This document shows, in pieces, positions 20,908 to 29,658 of a DNA stretch of 47,589 bases. Under the pieces are notes generated by a model, which worked only from the letters and a program-made list of their open reading frames with translations, had not been told where the DNA came from and made no database searches. The stretch lies in the IMG/VR virus record IMGVR_UViG_3300033149_006154, positions 1 through 47,589 of that record; one strand, written 5' to 3'. How positions within the stretch are numbered: the first letter of the stretch is position 1; each line of letters opens with the position of its first letter. The stretch is from a virus. A program made the translations under genes and the position numbers.

Positions 20908-21667
20908 CTTTCTTCGGACCATCGGCCGGTATCTCGGATTTCTCGGCGAAGGCGAAGACGCGAGCTCCCTGAGCAGCGGCGAACTGACCCTTTGTGAGGA
21001 AATCCTCGACGCCGCGCTGTTGATGGTCTACTCACCGCCGATTCTTCCGCGGGAAAAGAGCCAGCATCAGTGGAGCTGGCTCTATCCCACCACGACGCTT
21101 GCCATCGTCGCAAACACGGAAGATTACGACCTGCCCGACGACTTCGGCGGTATACAGGGCATGTGCACGCTCGACGCCACGACGCGGTATCTTCCGGTGC
21201 CCGTCATCTCCGAGGTGGAGATTCGCAAGATGCGGGCGGGGGGTACGACGACCGGACATCCGCAATTCGTCGCCACGCGCCCCAAGGACACCAGCGTCAC
21301 CTCGGACGAAGGTCAGCGGTGGGAACTCCTGGTCTACCCGACCCCGGACGGAAGTTACACCCTCCAGTACACGTATGCGGTTCTGCCGAACAAGCTGAGC
21401 AGCTCGAAGCCGTATCCGCTCGGCGGGATGAGCATCGGCAAGCTTGTGCGGCAGGCTTGCCTGGCTGTGGCCGAACAGCAGGAGCATGACGGCGCAGGTC
21501 ATCATACGGCGCTTTTCATGCAGATGCTCCAGGCTGAAGTCGAGGCAGACCGCGCGCGTCACACACCTGAGTTCTTCGGACAGAACCTCAACTACCAGGA
21601 TAGCCTGATGCGTCGCGTGCCATCGGGTAAGGTGGCAACCTACAACGACACGGAATGGGGAGATTAG
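20873..21667 (+). CDS. Tail tubular protein A-like adaptor
   Basis: A 264-residue protein starting at GTG 20873 after AGGAGAAGAAGC. The order (helical N-terminus, YDLPDDFGGI strand motif, WELLVYPTPDGSYTLQYTY strands, then a long helix ending near the C-terminus) resembles T7 gp11-like adaptors that form the ring between portal and tail nozzle. It is followed two structural genes later by a gp12-like nozzle protein, as expected. Sequence similarity to T7 itself is not obvious by eye. Confidence 0.7.
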   Translation: MAESTLALGYNDFLRTIGRYLGFLGEGEDASSLSSGELTLCEEILDAALLMVYSPPILPREKSQHQWSWLYPTTTLAIVANTEDYDLPDDFGGIQGMCTLDATTRYLPVPVISEVEIRKMRAGGTTTGHPQFVATRPKDTSVTSDEGQRWELLVYPTPDGSYTLQYTYAVLPNKLSSSKPYPLGGMSIGKLVRQACLAVAEQQEHDGAGHHTALFMQMLQAEVEADRARHTPEFFGQNLNYQDSLMRRVPSGKVATYNDTEWGD

Positions 21668-21677
21668 GAGGGTTCTG

Positions 21678-22163
21678 ATGATTGATAACCCCATCCGCAA
21701 GGACACCAGAGCGAACATCGCACTGGGTGACGGCTACCACGCCCCCGCTCAGCTGACGGCCAACGGAGACCTGCGGGTCCGCGATGACGACCTCCTCAGC
21801 ACGCTTGCCGGCGCGAGTGCCCCGAACGTTGCCTCGTACCACAGCGTAGCGCTGAACCTGTCGGCCAACACGGCCAACCAGCAAATCGTTGCTGCGCCTG
21901 GCGAGAACAAGCAGATTTGGGTTTACGCCATCGCCGGGCACGCAGATACCGGCGCGGGTACCGTCGCCTTTCAAGACGAGGACGACAACGCTCTTACCGG
22001 CGCGATTGCTGTCAGCGATGAGCGTGGCTTCGTTCTTCCGCACAGCGGAAGCTTCGCCATGCCCTGGTTCAAGGTGGCCACAAACAAGGCGCTGGAAGCA
22101 GACACCGTCACCTGTTCCTTCACCGGCGTCCTCTGTTACGCCATCGTCAACGTGTCCAGCTAA
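21678..22163 (+). CDS. Beta-sandwich decoration-like virion protein
   Basis: A 161-residue protein with AGGAGGG before the ATG. It has alternating polar and hydrophobic strands (HSVALNLSANTANQQIVAAP, IWVYAIAGHADTG, GTVAFQDEDDN, LCYAIVNVSS), typical of small beta-sandwich phage structural proteins. No cysteine cluster or membrane segment is present. Its place among tail and decoration genes supports a virion role. Receptor binding versus decoration cannot be decided. Confidence 0.6.
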   Translation: MIDNPIRKDTRANIALGDGYHAPAQLTANGDLRVRDDDLLSTLAGASAPNVASYHSVALNLSANTANQQIVAAPGENKQIWVYAIAGHADTGAGTVAFQDEDDNALTGAIAVSDERGFVLPHSGSFAMPWFKVATNKALEADTVTCSFTGVLCYAIVNVSS

Positions 22164-22269
22164 AACGAGACACTCTTCGTCGTTTGTTGGTAAGCAGGAC
22201 TAGCTTCGTTACGGTGCCGGACGGTGCGCCCATCCCGTCTTGGGCTCCAAAGCGCAGAAGGAGAAAACC

Positions 22270-23298
22270 ATGTTGTACCGAGTGAGATGGCTGCTCCAGC
22301 GCCTCAGCGAAATGAGGGATTTGCGCCTGGGGCATGACGCAGACTTTACCGTCGAATGGGACGACACAAACGGTATCCTGAAGCTTGTTCCGAAGGCTGA
22401 TGATACCGGTCTCATTCAGCTCGGAACGGGCTCTAAGGATGCCGACTTCAAGGTCTTCCTGGGCTCGACGAGCAAGTACGTGTTGTACGACGTTGGCAAC
22501 GGCCGCGTTCAGTTCGAGGGAGTCGGTGCTCTGCTCGGCGATAACGATGCCCTCGTCTTCGGTGACGGCTCGGACCATCGCTACCGGTGGAACGGGTCGT
22601 ACTTCGAGGCCGGGCCAGCCTCGGGCCTGTGGGCCGGTGTGCCCGCGGCCATCCCGTCGCAGAAGGGACTCATCTACCATGAGTTCTTCGACGACTTCCT
22701 GAAGTTCACGGCGACGGATTGGGACATCGTGACCGTCGAGGCTGGCAGCGGTAATGCTTCGGAAGCCGTCGGCGATGCGGTGGGCGGCGTTCTGGTGCTG
22801 ACCAACGACGACGCCGACGACGACTTCGACAGCATCACCTACAAGACGGAGAGCTTCAAGCTGGCCGAAGGCAAGAAACTGTGGTTCGAGGCGCGGGTGA
22901 AGTTCTCCGAGGCCACCAACGCCGACTGGATTGTGGGCCTGATTGCCCACGAGGACCTCAGCGCCGTGGCCGACAACAAGCCCGCTGACGGTGTCGTCTT
23001 CCACAAAGAAGACGGTGACACCCATTTGGACTTCTCTCACGCCTCCGGCGGGAACAATGACGACAGCAACAGCATAGCGACGGCTGCGGCCTCGTATGTG
23101 CGCCTCGGCTTCTACTTCGACGGCGGAGCAAGCGGTTCGGCGACCATCACGCCCTATGTGGACGGCGTGGCGAAGACCGGTCTCACAAGCCTGGCGTTCA
23201 GCACGGCTGAACTGGCCCCCTACATCGCCATTCGGAACGGCGATGCAAACGCCAGAAACGTCGAGGTGGACTGGGTGAAAGTGGTGCAACTGCGCTAA
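22270..23298 (+). CDS. Virion protein with C-terminal lectin-fold module
   Basis: A 342-residue protein; AAGGAG lies seven bases before the ATG at 22270. The N-terminal part (to about residue 135) is strand-rich with repeats of the kind FKVFLGSTSKYVLYDVGNG and ALVFGDGSDHRYRW. The C-terminal part contains KKLWFEARVKFSEA and ends VDWVKVVQLR, matching the gene at 19696-20469. The fibre-like front plus lectin-fold back suggest a fibre or decoration protein exposed on the particle. Confidence 0.7.
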   Translation: MLYRVRWLLQRLSEMRDLRLGHDADFTVEWDDTNGILKLVPKADDTGLIQLGTGSKDADFKVFLGSTSKYVLYDVGNGRVQFEGVGALLGDNDALVFGDGSDHRYRWNGSYFEAGPASGLWAGVPAAIPSQKGLIYHEFFDDFLKFTATDWDIVTVEAGSGNASEAVGDAVGGVLVLTNDDADDDFDSITYKTESFKLAEGKKLWFEARVKFSEATNADWIVGLIAHEDLSAVADNKPADGVVFHKEDGDTHLDFSHASGGNNDDSNSIATAAASYVRLGFYFDGGASGSATITPYVDGVAKTGLTSLAFSTAELAPYIAIRNGDANARNVEVDWVKVVQLR

Positions 23299-23325
23299 AC
23301 CGCGAGATGGCCTCACTGAAATGCC

Positions 23326-25689
23326 ATGGCGCAGCAACACGTACAAAGGCTACGGTTTCCCGTAGGCGGTGTGAACCGCAGGTATGCTTACCGTCAGCAG
23401 CCGCCGTTCACGTGTGTTGAAGCCGTAAACGTCAGGGCCGACGGGACCATCGAGGGCCGGGAGAGGGGAGGCTCCCGGCCCGGTCTCGTCAAGTGGGCCG
23501 ACGAGCAGATAAGCGGGGCTTCCAATCCCATCCGGATGCTTGGGGTTGTTACCGTCGCCAAGAGTACAACCCGCCTGGAAGTTTCCGATAACTTCGACAT
23601 CGCTGGTTCGGAGGGTTCGCTCTCTACGGCCTGGAGCCAGGCGTCCTGGGAAGGGGCCAAACCAGAGGTTACCGACAATCTTGCCAACGCCGACACGGAA
23701 ACCGGCCGGACGGGGGTCGTCTACAAGAGCGTTGACATTGACACGTCGCAACCATACTCCGTCGCCATAAAGATTGTGCCGTATCGTGGCCAGTTCTACG
23801 GCAAATACCGAATGTTCGCTCGGATGGACGACACGAACCCCGATGTGACCAACGAGGGGATTGTCGTCGAGCTGGACATGACCGGCAGCTCCGGCGACTA
23901 CGACGGGTTCGTGCGAAGCTACTCGGGAGGCGTTCCGACAGAGTACGCTTTCACGGCCGGGACGAAGAGCCCGCCCGATGTCGGCTGGCTGAAGGTTCTG
24001 ATAGACGGGAACGACATCACGGTGACCTGGCGCGGGACCACGGTCCTGAGCCAGACAATCTCGGCCCACACCGGCAAGAGGGTGGGCTTTGGCTTACATG
24101 CGACCCAGCCCGGCGGCCCGGCCGCCATAGCAGAGTTCAGGCTCTTTTACTGGCTGTCGAACCCGACCTACGTTGCGCGGCAGGAAGTGGTTGCTTCGGC
24201 CAACGGGGAGCTCTGGCGGTTGAATGCGTCAGGCAAGATGGAGAAAGTCACCACGGACCTGACGCTCGCCTCGGACCGGAACATTCAGTGCGTTGAACGC
24301 GGCCAGAAGCTCTACATCGCCGATTACGGCGACATCGCAGCCGAGGGAACCGATGGCTCGATTGACGCCACGGGGTTGCAACTGGACGCCACGAGCATCT
24401 CCGATTGGACCACTCTGGGGATTCTTCCGAAGGATATGGCGGTCGTAATAACCGACGGCACCGGGGACGTGGTCAACGGCACATACAAGATATCCTCGGT
24501 CTCGGCCGACCATGTCACCCTGGCCTCGTCGGCCGGTGGGGCGGGGACATGCTCCTACCGAATCGAGCGCGCGCCGAAAGTGTACGACCCGGCCACGGAT
24601 ACTCTGTCGCTCTGGTGGCCGACCGCGGGAGAGATACCTGTGGGCTGCCCGATGATAGCCCTATATCGAGACCGGCTGGTTCTGGCCGGCCGCGACCCGT
24701 ACTGCTGGTATATGAGTCGGTCGGGTGACCCGCTGGATTTCGAGTATTCCAGCGACGTGAGCGATTACACGCGAGCGATTGACGGCAGCAACTCGGACGC
24801 AGGGCTCCTCGGTGCGCCGATTCGGGCGATGGTCAGCTTCACCGACGACAGGCTGCTTTTCGGTCATTACGGTGAAATTCGGGTCATGCGGGGCGACCCG
24901 GCATACGGCGGCCAGATTGACCTGGTATCGAAGAATGCTGGTATCCTGGACAAGCAGGCGTTTTGTACGACGCCCGAGGGGGGGCTGCTGTTCCTGAGCC
25001 ATGACGGGCTCTACTACCTGGAGCCGGGAGAGGCTACCGTGCCGCAGCCCATCAGTCCTGTTCTGATGCCCAGGGAGCTTCGGAACATCAACGCTCAGAC
25101 CTGTACCATTCTCATGGGCTACGATGCCGATGGCCACGGCGCGCATATCTGTGTCAGCCCGACCGACAGTGGCACGGGCACGCATTGGTTCTTTGACTGG
25201 CGGAACAAGAGTTTCTGGGCGCAATCCTTCGCCGAAGACCACGAGCCGACGGCGATGCTCGTGTACCATTCGCACCTGACGAACAAGAGCACGCTGCTCT
25301 TTGGCTGCCGCGACGGCTACATTCGCCAGTTTGACTTCGAGGCCAACACGGATGATGGGAGCGCCATCTCAAGCTACGTGCTTTACGGCCCGATAACCCT
25401 GTCGCCGAACGATTACGAGAACCACATTTTGGCGGAGCTGAACGCTGATGTGGCAATCTCGTCCGGCGACATTTCGTGGGAGATTCGTCGAGGCGACACC
25501 GCCGAGGAGGCAATGTCGGCCGACGCTGCGGCGAGTGGGACCTGGTCTGCCGGACGCAACACGGCGAATTTACCGAGAGTCCGCGGACCTCACGTGTTCC
25601 TGAAGCTCGCCAATGCCGACAATGTTCGATGGGCTGTCGAACAGGTTCTTGCACGAACGGTGTTGGCGGGGAGGGTTCGTAAATCGTGA
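23326..25689 (+). CDS. Tail tubular protein B-like nozzle with inserted lectin module
   Basis: A 787-residue protein resembling T7 gp12-type nozzles: it opens with FPVGGVNRRYAYRQQPPFTC and NVRADGTIEGRERGG, and later has blade-like repeats (ALYRDRLVLAGRDPYCWYMS, AMVSFTDDRLLFGHYGEIRV, DGLYYLEPGEATV). After about residue 75 a 200-residue, strand-rich insertion with concanavalin-like character (KRVGFGLHATQPGG, AEFRLFYWL) interrupts the family pattern. That could place a carbohydrate-binding domain on the nozzle. The next gene overlaps its stop. Confidence 0.72.
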   Translation: MAQQHVQRLRFPVGGVNRRYAYRQQPPFTCVEAVNVRADGTIEGRERGGSRPGLVKWADEQISGASNPIRMLGVVTVAKSTTRLEVSDNFDIAGSEGSLSTAWSQASWEGAKPEVTDNLANADTETGRTGVVYKSVDIDTSQPYSVAIKIVPYRGQFYGKYRMFARMDDTNPDVTNEGIVVELDMTGSSGDYDGFVRSYSGGVPTEYAFTAGTKSPPDVGWLKVLIDGNDITVTWRGTTVLSQTISAHTGKRVGFGLHATQPGGPAAIAEFRLFYWLSNPTYVARQEVVASANGELWRLNASGKMEKVTTDLTLASDRNIQCVERGQKLYIADYGDIAAEGTDGSIDATGLQLDATSISDWTTLGILPKDMAVVITDGTGDVVNGTYKISSVSADHVTLASSAGGAGTCSYRIERAPKVYDPATDTLSLWWPTAGEIPVGCPMIALYRDRLVLAGRDPYCWYMSRSGDPLDFEYSSDVSDYTRAIDGSNSDAGLLGAPIRAMVSFTDDRLLFGHYGEIRVMRGDPAYGGQIDLVSKNAGILDKQAFCTTPEGGLLFLSHDGLYYLEPGEATVPQPISPVLMPRELRNINAQTCTILMGYDADGHGAHICVSPTDSGTGTHWFFDWRNKSFWAQSFAEDHEPTAMLVYHSHLTNKSTLLFGCRDGYIRQFDFEANTDDGSAISSYVLYGPITLSPNDYENHILAELNADVAISSGDISWEIRRGDTAEEAMSADAAASGTWSAGRNTANLPRVRGPHVFLKLANADNVRWAVEQVLARTVLAGRVRKS

Positions 25690-25925
25690 CTTGGAACACT
25701 ACACCGGCAACCGGGTTGCGTCGCATAAAGGTCCGCTCGGACTCTCTTACAGAGATTCGTCGCATAATCATGCAGATTGACATGATTCTCCAGAGCCTCG
25801 ATGCTGCGGCTCTGCCTTACGACTCGAATCAGAGCATCAAGGACAAGCTGGACGAGCTGGAGTCGAGGATTGCGGCGCTTGAGGCTTCCCCAAGCCCTTC
25901 GCCTTCGCCCAGCCCGTCGCCGTAA
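25686..25925 (+). CDS. Small coiled protein ending in Ser-Pro repeats
   Basis: A 79-residue protein starting at GTG 25686, overlapping the nozzle stop, with GGGAGGG nine bases upstream. A basic start and a coiled-coil-like stretch (LTEIRRIIMQIDMILQSLD, IKDKLDELESRIAALE) end in an (SP)6-type tail. The tail has the same sequence type as the repeat region of the next gene, 12 bases downstream. It may be a trimerising neck or fibre-stem piece. Confidence 0.6.
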   Translation: MTWNTTPATGLRRIKVRSDSLTEIRRIIMQIDMILQSLDAAALPYDSNQSIKDKLDELESRIAALEASPSPSPSPSPSP

Positions 25926-25937
25926 AGGACGGTTGCG

Positions 25938-26606
25938 ATGCCATACGCATACTCTTACGCGAGCGCCGACACGACACCTTCGCCGAGCCCGGCACCGTGG
26001 CCTTCTCCGTCGCCTTCGCCAAGCCCCTTCCCTTCGCCGAGCCCGTCCCCGAGCCCGAGCCCGAGCCCGTCGCCTTCACTGTCGCCTTCGCCGAGTCCGT
26101 CCCCAAGCCCATCGCCGAGCCCGTCCCCGAGCCCGAGCCCGAGCCCGAGCTTGTCGCCGTCCCCGAGCCCAAGTCCGTCGCCTTCACCGAGCCCGAGCCC
26201 AAGTCCGAGTCCGAGTCCGAGCCCTTCACCGTCGCTGTCGCCGAGCCCGTCAGCGCCCAGTCCGTGCGGGTACTGTGCGAGCACACCGGCCTCGGTAACG
26301 GTAAGCTTCGACTCGTTGGGGCCGACCTGCGGAGACCTTGTGACCGCCAGCCCGATTGTCTGCGACGAGTACACCGAGGAATGTCGCTGGCAGTCGGAAT
26401 ATCCGGTGGCCTATCCTTATGCGGTTTTGATAATCCCTGGCGTGATACAGGTAACCGGATATCATTCCAGCACCGATTATGTCGTGTTCGAGAAAGACCC
26501 CTCGCCGACAGACCCGTGTACTTACACGGGTTTAGTGGACGACAGTGTCACCGCGTATGGCGACTGTCTGGAGGGCGACTGTAGCATTGATTCGTGGAGT
26601 GCGTGA
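25938..26606 (+). CDS. Ser-Pro-repeat protein with Cys-rich C-terminal domain
   Basis: A 222-residue protein. Residues about 13-108 are nearly pure Ser-Pro dipeptides with occasional Ala, Phe, Leu and Trp. The remainder is Cys-rich (CGYC, then six further Cys) and strand-rich, starting with [15 protein letters not shown]. Ser-Pro runs form extended, often O-glycosylated stalks, and the C-terminal domain looks like a small disulfide- or metal-stabilised head. It lies in the tail region, directly before a glycosyltransferase fusion two genes on. AAGGA precedes the ATG. Confidence 0.65.
   Translation: MPYAYSYASADTTPSPSPAPWPSPSPSPSPFPSPSPSPSPSPSPSPSLSPSPSPSPSPSPSPSPSPSPSPSLSPSPSPSPSPSPSPSPSPSPSPSPSPSLSPSPSAPSPCGYCASTPASVTVSFDSLGPTCGDLVTASPIVCDEYTEECRWQSEYPVAYPYAVLIIPGVIQVTGYHSSTDYVVFEKDPSPTDPCTYTGLVDDSVTAYGDCLEGDCSIDSWSA
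25974..26262 (+). repeat. Ser-Pro codon repeat tract
   Basis: About 290 bases of degenerate hexamers coding Ser-Pro (for example ccgagc, cccgtc, ccttcg). All codon variants are used, so it is degenerate rather than a perfect microsatellite. Such tracts can expand or contract by slippage or recombination. Confidence 0.8.
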
Positions 26607-27049
26607 TGGCCAGGGAAGTGATACCGACTGCTGAAGAACAGCGGATTCTCGACGAGGGACCGTTTTGCCATCGGGCCAAATGGGTCCAGCACCACATCAC
26701 CGGCCAGCGGATTATCGCCTGCAAGCTCTTCTCTGAGGTGTGCTATTTCCCGCGGCCGGACAAGCCCGGGTGCAAACGCTGCCGGTTCAACACTCACCAG
26801 CTGCCTGTGCCCGAGCCAGATTGGGTGACCAGGATGCAAGACGCAATCGCCGAGGGCATTCCACCTGAGGGCAACAGCGCTCGGGAGGTCATACGAGCGC
26901 ACATGAACAAAGCCGAGCGACCGGACATGTCGAACCCCGAAGTCCGCGATTTCTGGCGGGGGGTTGTCCTCGCGGCGGTTGCGCGAGGACTGGCACCGCA
27001 TGATGCGACGGCCATGGCGGTCGAGGAGGGCATGGTTGAAAGCGAATGA
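26606..27049 (+). CDS. Protein of unknown function, coupled to the glycosyltransferase fusion
   Basis: A 147-residue protein whose ATG overlaps the previous stop (TGATG). The N-terminal half has Cys residues (FCHRAKW, IACKLFSEVCYFPR, CKRCRF), perhaps a metal site. The C-terminal half is helical (RDFWRGVVLAAVARGLAPHD). Its last 14 bases overlap the start of the next gene, which argues for coupled synthesis and related function. No domain is recognised. Confidence 0.6.
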   Translation: MAREVIPTAEEQRILDEGPFCHRAKWVQHHITGQRIIACKLFSEVCYFPRPDKPGCKRCRFNTHQLPVPEPDWVTRMQDAIAEGIPPEGNSAREVIRAHMNKAERPDMSNPEVRDFWRGVVLAAVARGLAPHDATAMAVEEGMVESE

Positions 27050-29642
27050 GTTCCTGGCGAAGGCAGAGACGGTCCATCAGGAAGGCATATCAGCTTTCCG
27101 AGCGAAGCCCACCTGTGTGACCTGTCGCCAGGCGCGCCGGCCGAAGCGGTCGGTGCTCCTTCTCGGCCGGTACAGGCGGCACGAAGGTCCGATGAAAGAG
27201 ATAATCAGCGCACTACTGAAGGCCGGGTGGGGCGTTCGGCACGTCTATGAGGACCGTCAAGCGCCGCTGTGGAACATAGACAAGCTGGTGGCCGAGATGG
27301 ACCCGAAGCCCGTTGCAGTCACCCGCTGGGAAGAGGCCGGGTGGGTGTTTACCAACCGACAGTGGCGCGAAGCCTGCCGCTGGTGCTATGAGAACGCCAT
27401 CGTGCCGATGCAGATAGACTTCGGGTACTGGGACCACTACAAGACCATCATACTCGATGCCTACGACAAAAATGGGGAGAACAGCATCAAGAAACATTGG
27501 CCGAATCTCTCGCCTGTTCCGCGGTGGCAGGATGCCGATGAGGTGGCGCTGGCCTATCGGGACCGGCAGGCGGAGTCGTGGAAGAGGGCGGGGGAGCTCG
27601 GCCCGGTTCCTGGGACTGAACCCGGATACATCCTGGTCTACCTCCAGGGGAGCGCTTACGCCTCGGTGTTGCCGGGGCCTCACCCTAACATGTACGACGA
27701 TTGGGTGGCCAGGTGTCAGAAGGAAATCACCAGCCGCGGCGAGCGGGTGGTGTGGAAGTACGCCGACATTCACAAGCGCATCATGCCGGAGGCGCACGTC
27801 GGTTTCGGCCGGCGAGTGGAGCCCGGCCGGGGGATTCCGGAGCTCAACGCGCGGTTGCTGCGGTATGCGAAGCACAGCGTCATCGTGACCTCCAGTGTGA
27901 GCAACGAGGCCGTTCTGCGTGGTTTGCCTGTCGTCGCCTGCGGCAAGGGCTGGCACAGTGGGCTCGGCGTCTTTGCCGAGGCCAGGGATTGGGCCGATTT
28001 GGTCTGGACCCCTGTTGTGGACCACGCCGCTCGCGGCAAGTGGATAAACTGGTGGATTCAGCGCCAGCGACCTATTGAGCGGTTCCCTGAACAGCTGGAG
28101 CGCGTGCTCTGGGAGACAAAACCTACGAAGCGTACCTGCTTCACGATTGGCTGCGGCTTGGGGAACCTGATAATGGCGATGCCTACCATCAAGGGACTCG
28201 CGCAGCACACCGGGGGCAGGGTTCACATCGCCTCGATGAAGTCCATGCCGAAGGGCTACCGAGACATTGCGGTGGAACAAGATCGCTTTGTCAGCGGGGC
28301 CAGTAAGGAGCTTCCGTTGCTGGAGGACTTCGACACCGTGACTGGGGCCGCCTGGTCCGCCTACGTCCCGCCAGACATCCCTGAGGAAGTGTACTCAATC
28401 CCGCCCGGGCCGGACAGCCGTCTGCCCCGAGAGCCCATTGCCGACGCCGTTGCGCTCCGGAGAGCGGGCTACGGTGGCATTCTGCCGAGCACACGGCTTG
28501 AAATCTGTGCCCCGGCTCCGCGCACTCTGCCGGCCGCCTACGTCGTAGTCGGCATGGACTGCACGGATGGCAAGACCTGGAGCAAGAGACGGTGGCCTCA
28601 CTGGGAGCGGTTTGCTCAACTCTGGGCGGGCCGCGTACCGCTCGTGTTCCTCGGGAAGACTCCCGCGCCATGGGCGAAGAACTACGGCATTGACCTGATA
28701 GGCATGACGGAACCACATCGGGCGGCCGCAATCATCCAGCAGGCCGAGGCGTATGTCGGCATAGACAACGGCCTCAGCCATCTCGCCGGCGCAACACGCT
28801 GCCCTGCTCTTGTGCTGTACGGCCCGACGACCAGCCTTGAGTCTGGACCCTGGTTCGGGGGTTTGACGGCCCTGGCGGCCGACATTCCCTGTCGCTCTTG
28901 CTTCGGCATGGTACAGTGGGACACATGTCAGCACAACCGCTGCATGGAGCAGCTCGCACCGGAAACCGTTGTTGAGGCCCTTGAGAAGGTTTTGAACCTT
29001 CGCGGCCAGCCGCTCCGGGACCTGACGGCTCAGGAGCAAACCAGGGCAAGATTGACGCGCGCCAATCGGACACATTTCGGTCCCTTTCAGGACCTTGAAG
29101 AGATACGCGCTGTGTGGCCCATCATTGAGGAACTTCGGCCGCAGCGGATTGTCGAAATCGGCACCCGACATGGTGGCTGGTGCTACTTGATGGCACCCAT
29201 CTGTGCCGAAGGGGCTTCGTTCGTGACGGTGGACACCGAACAGACGGACGCTTACGCGCTGATGAAGCAGCAGCTGATGTTGGAGGGCTATGGCCTCACG
29301 ACAATCGTCGCGGACAGCCAGCAGGAGGAAACCGCCGAGGCCGTGCGATGCGCACTCAACGGTGCGCCGGCCGACCTCCTTCACATTGACGGCAGACATC
29401 GTGAGTCGTTCGTCTTGCGAGATTGGGAGCTCTACAGTAAGATGGTGCGCCCAGGAGGGGTTGTACTCTTCCATGATGCGGACCCCTTCCGGCGTAGCAG
29501 CGGAGTCTATCGTGCGATACTGAGGATTCAAACGGAGAAACGACACACGGACCGAGTTTACAGGTGGCGCGGCGTCTGGAATGCCCACGTTGTGAGCGAC
29601 CGTCACCGGATGGGAATCTACGTTGCCGAGATGAAACCCTGA
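27036..29642 (+). CDS. Trifunctional protein: GT-B-like glycosyltransferase, GT9 heptosyltransferase-like and SAM methyltransferase
   Basis: An 868-residue fusion. I chose the TTG at 27036 because GAGGAGG lies six bases upstream. Residues 1-360: a polysaccharide-synthesis-like part with CVTC near the start and SVSNEAVLRGLPVVACG, the motif that places a nucleotide-sugar site. Residues 370-680: a GT9/heptosyltransferase-like part with GLGNLIMAMPTIKGL, WPHWERFAQLW, VGIDNGLSHLAGA and LYGPTTSLESGPW. Residues 695-868: a class I methyltransferase with IVEIGTRHGGW and ADLLHIDGRH, then RPGGVVLFHD, like CmcI/sugar methyltransferases. It may build and cap a glycan on virion or host surface. Confidence 0.75.
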   Translation: MKANEFLAKAETVHQEGISAFRAKPTCVTCRQARRPKRSVLLLGRYRRHEGPMKEIISALLKAGWGVRHVYEDRQAPLWNIDKLVAEMDPKPVAVTRWEEAGWVFTNRQWREACRWCYENAIVPMQIDFGYWDHYKTIILDAYDKNGENSIKKHWPNLSPVPRWQDADEVALAYRDRQAESWKRAGELGPVPGTEPGYILVYLQGSAYASVLPGPHPNMYDDWVARCQKEITSRGERVVWKYADIHKRIMPEAHVGFGRRVEPGRGIPELNARLLRYAKHSVIVTSSVSNEAVLRGLPVVACGKGWHSGLGVFAEARDWADLVWTPVVDHAARGKWINWWIQRQRPIERFPEQLERVLWETKPTKRTCFTIGCGLGNLIMAMPTIKGLAQHTGGRVHIASMKSMPKGYRDIAVEQDRFVSGASKELPLLEDFDTVTGAAWSAYVPPDIPEEVYSIPPGPDSRLPREPIADAVALRRAGYGGILPSTRLEICAPAPRTLPAAYVVVGMDCTDGKTWSKRRWPHWERFAQLWAGRVPLVFLGKTPAPWAKNYGIDLIGMTEPHRAAAIIQQAEAYVGIDNGLSHLAGATRCPALVLYGPTTSLESGPWFGGLTALAADIPCRSCFGMVQWDTCQHNRCMEQLAPETVVEALEKVLNLRGQPLRDLTAQEQTRARLTRANRTHFGPFQDLEEIRAVWPIIEELRPQRIVEIGTRHGGWCYLMAPICAEGASFVTVDTEQTDAYALMKQQLMLEGYGLTTIVADSQQEETAEAVRCALNGAPADLLHIDGRHRESFVLRDWELYSKMVRPGGVVLFHDADPFRRSSGVYRAILRIQTEKRHTDRVYRWRGVWNAHVVSDRHRMGIYVAEMKP

Positions 29643-29658
29643 CACAAGGGAGAGCAAG

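Noticed and set aside
25974-26262. Possible CRISPR-like repeat array
   Set aside because: The units are six-base codon repeats without spacers of constant length and lie inside a gene.
25997-26584. Alternative frame rich in Pro-Glu through the Ser-Pro tract
   Set aside because: It is the same degenerate hexamer repeat read one base out of register, and it lacks its own ribosome-binding site.
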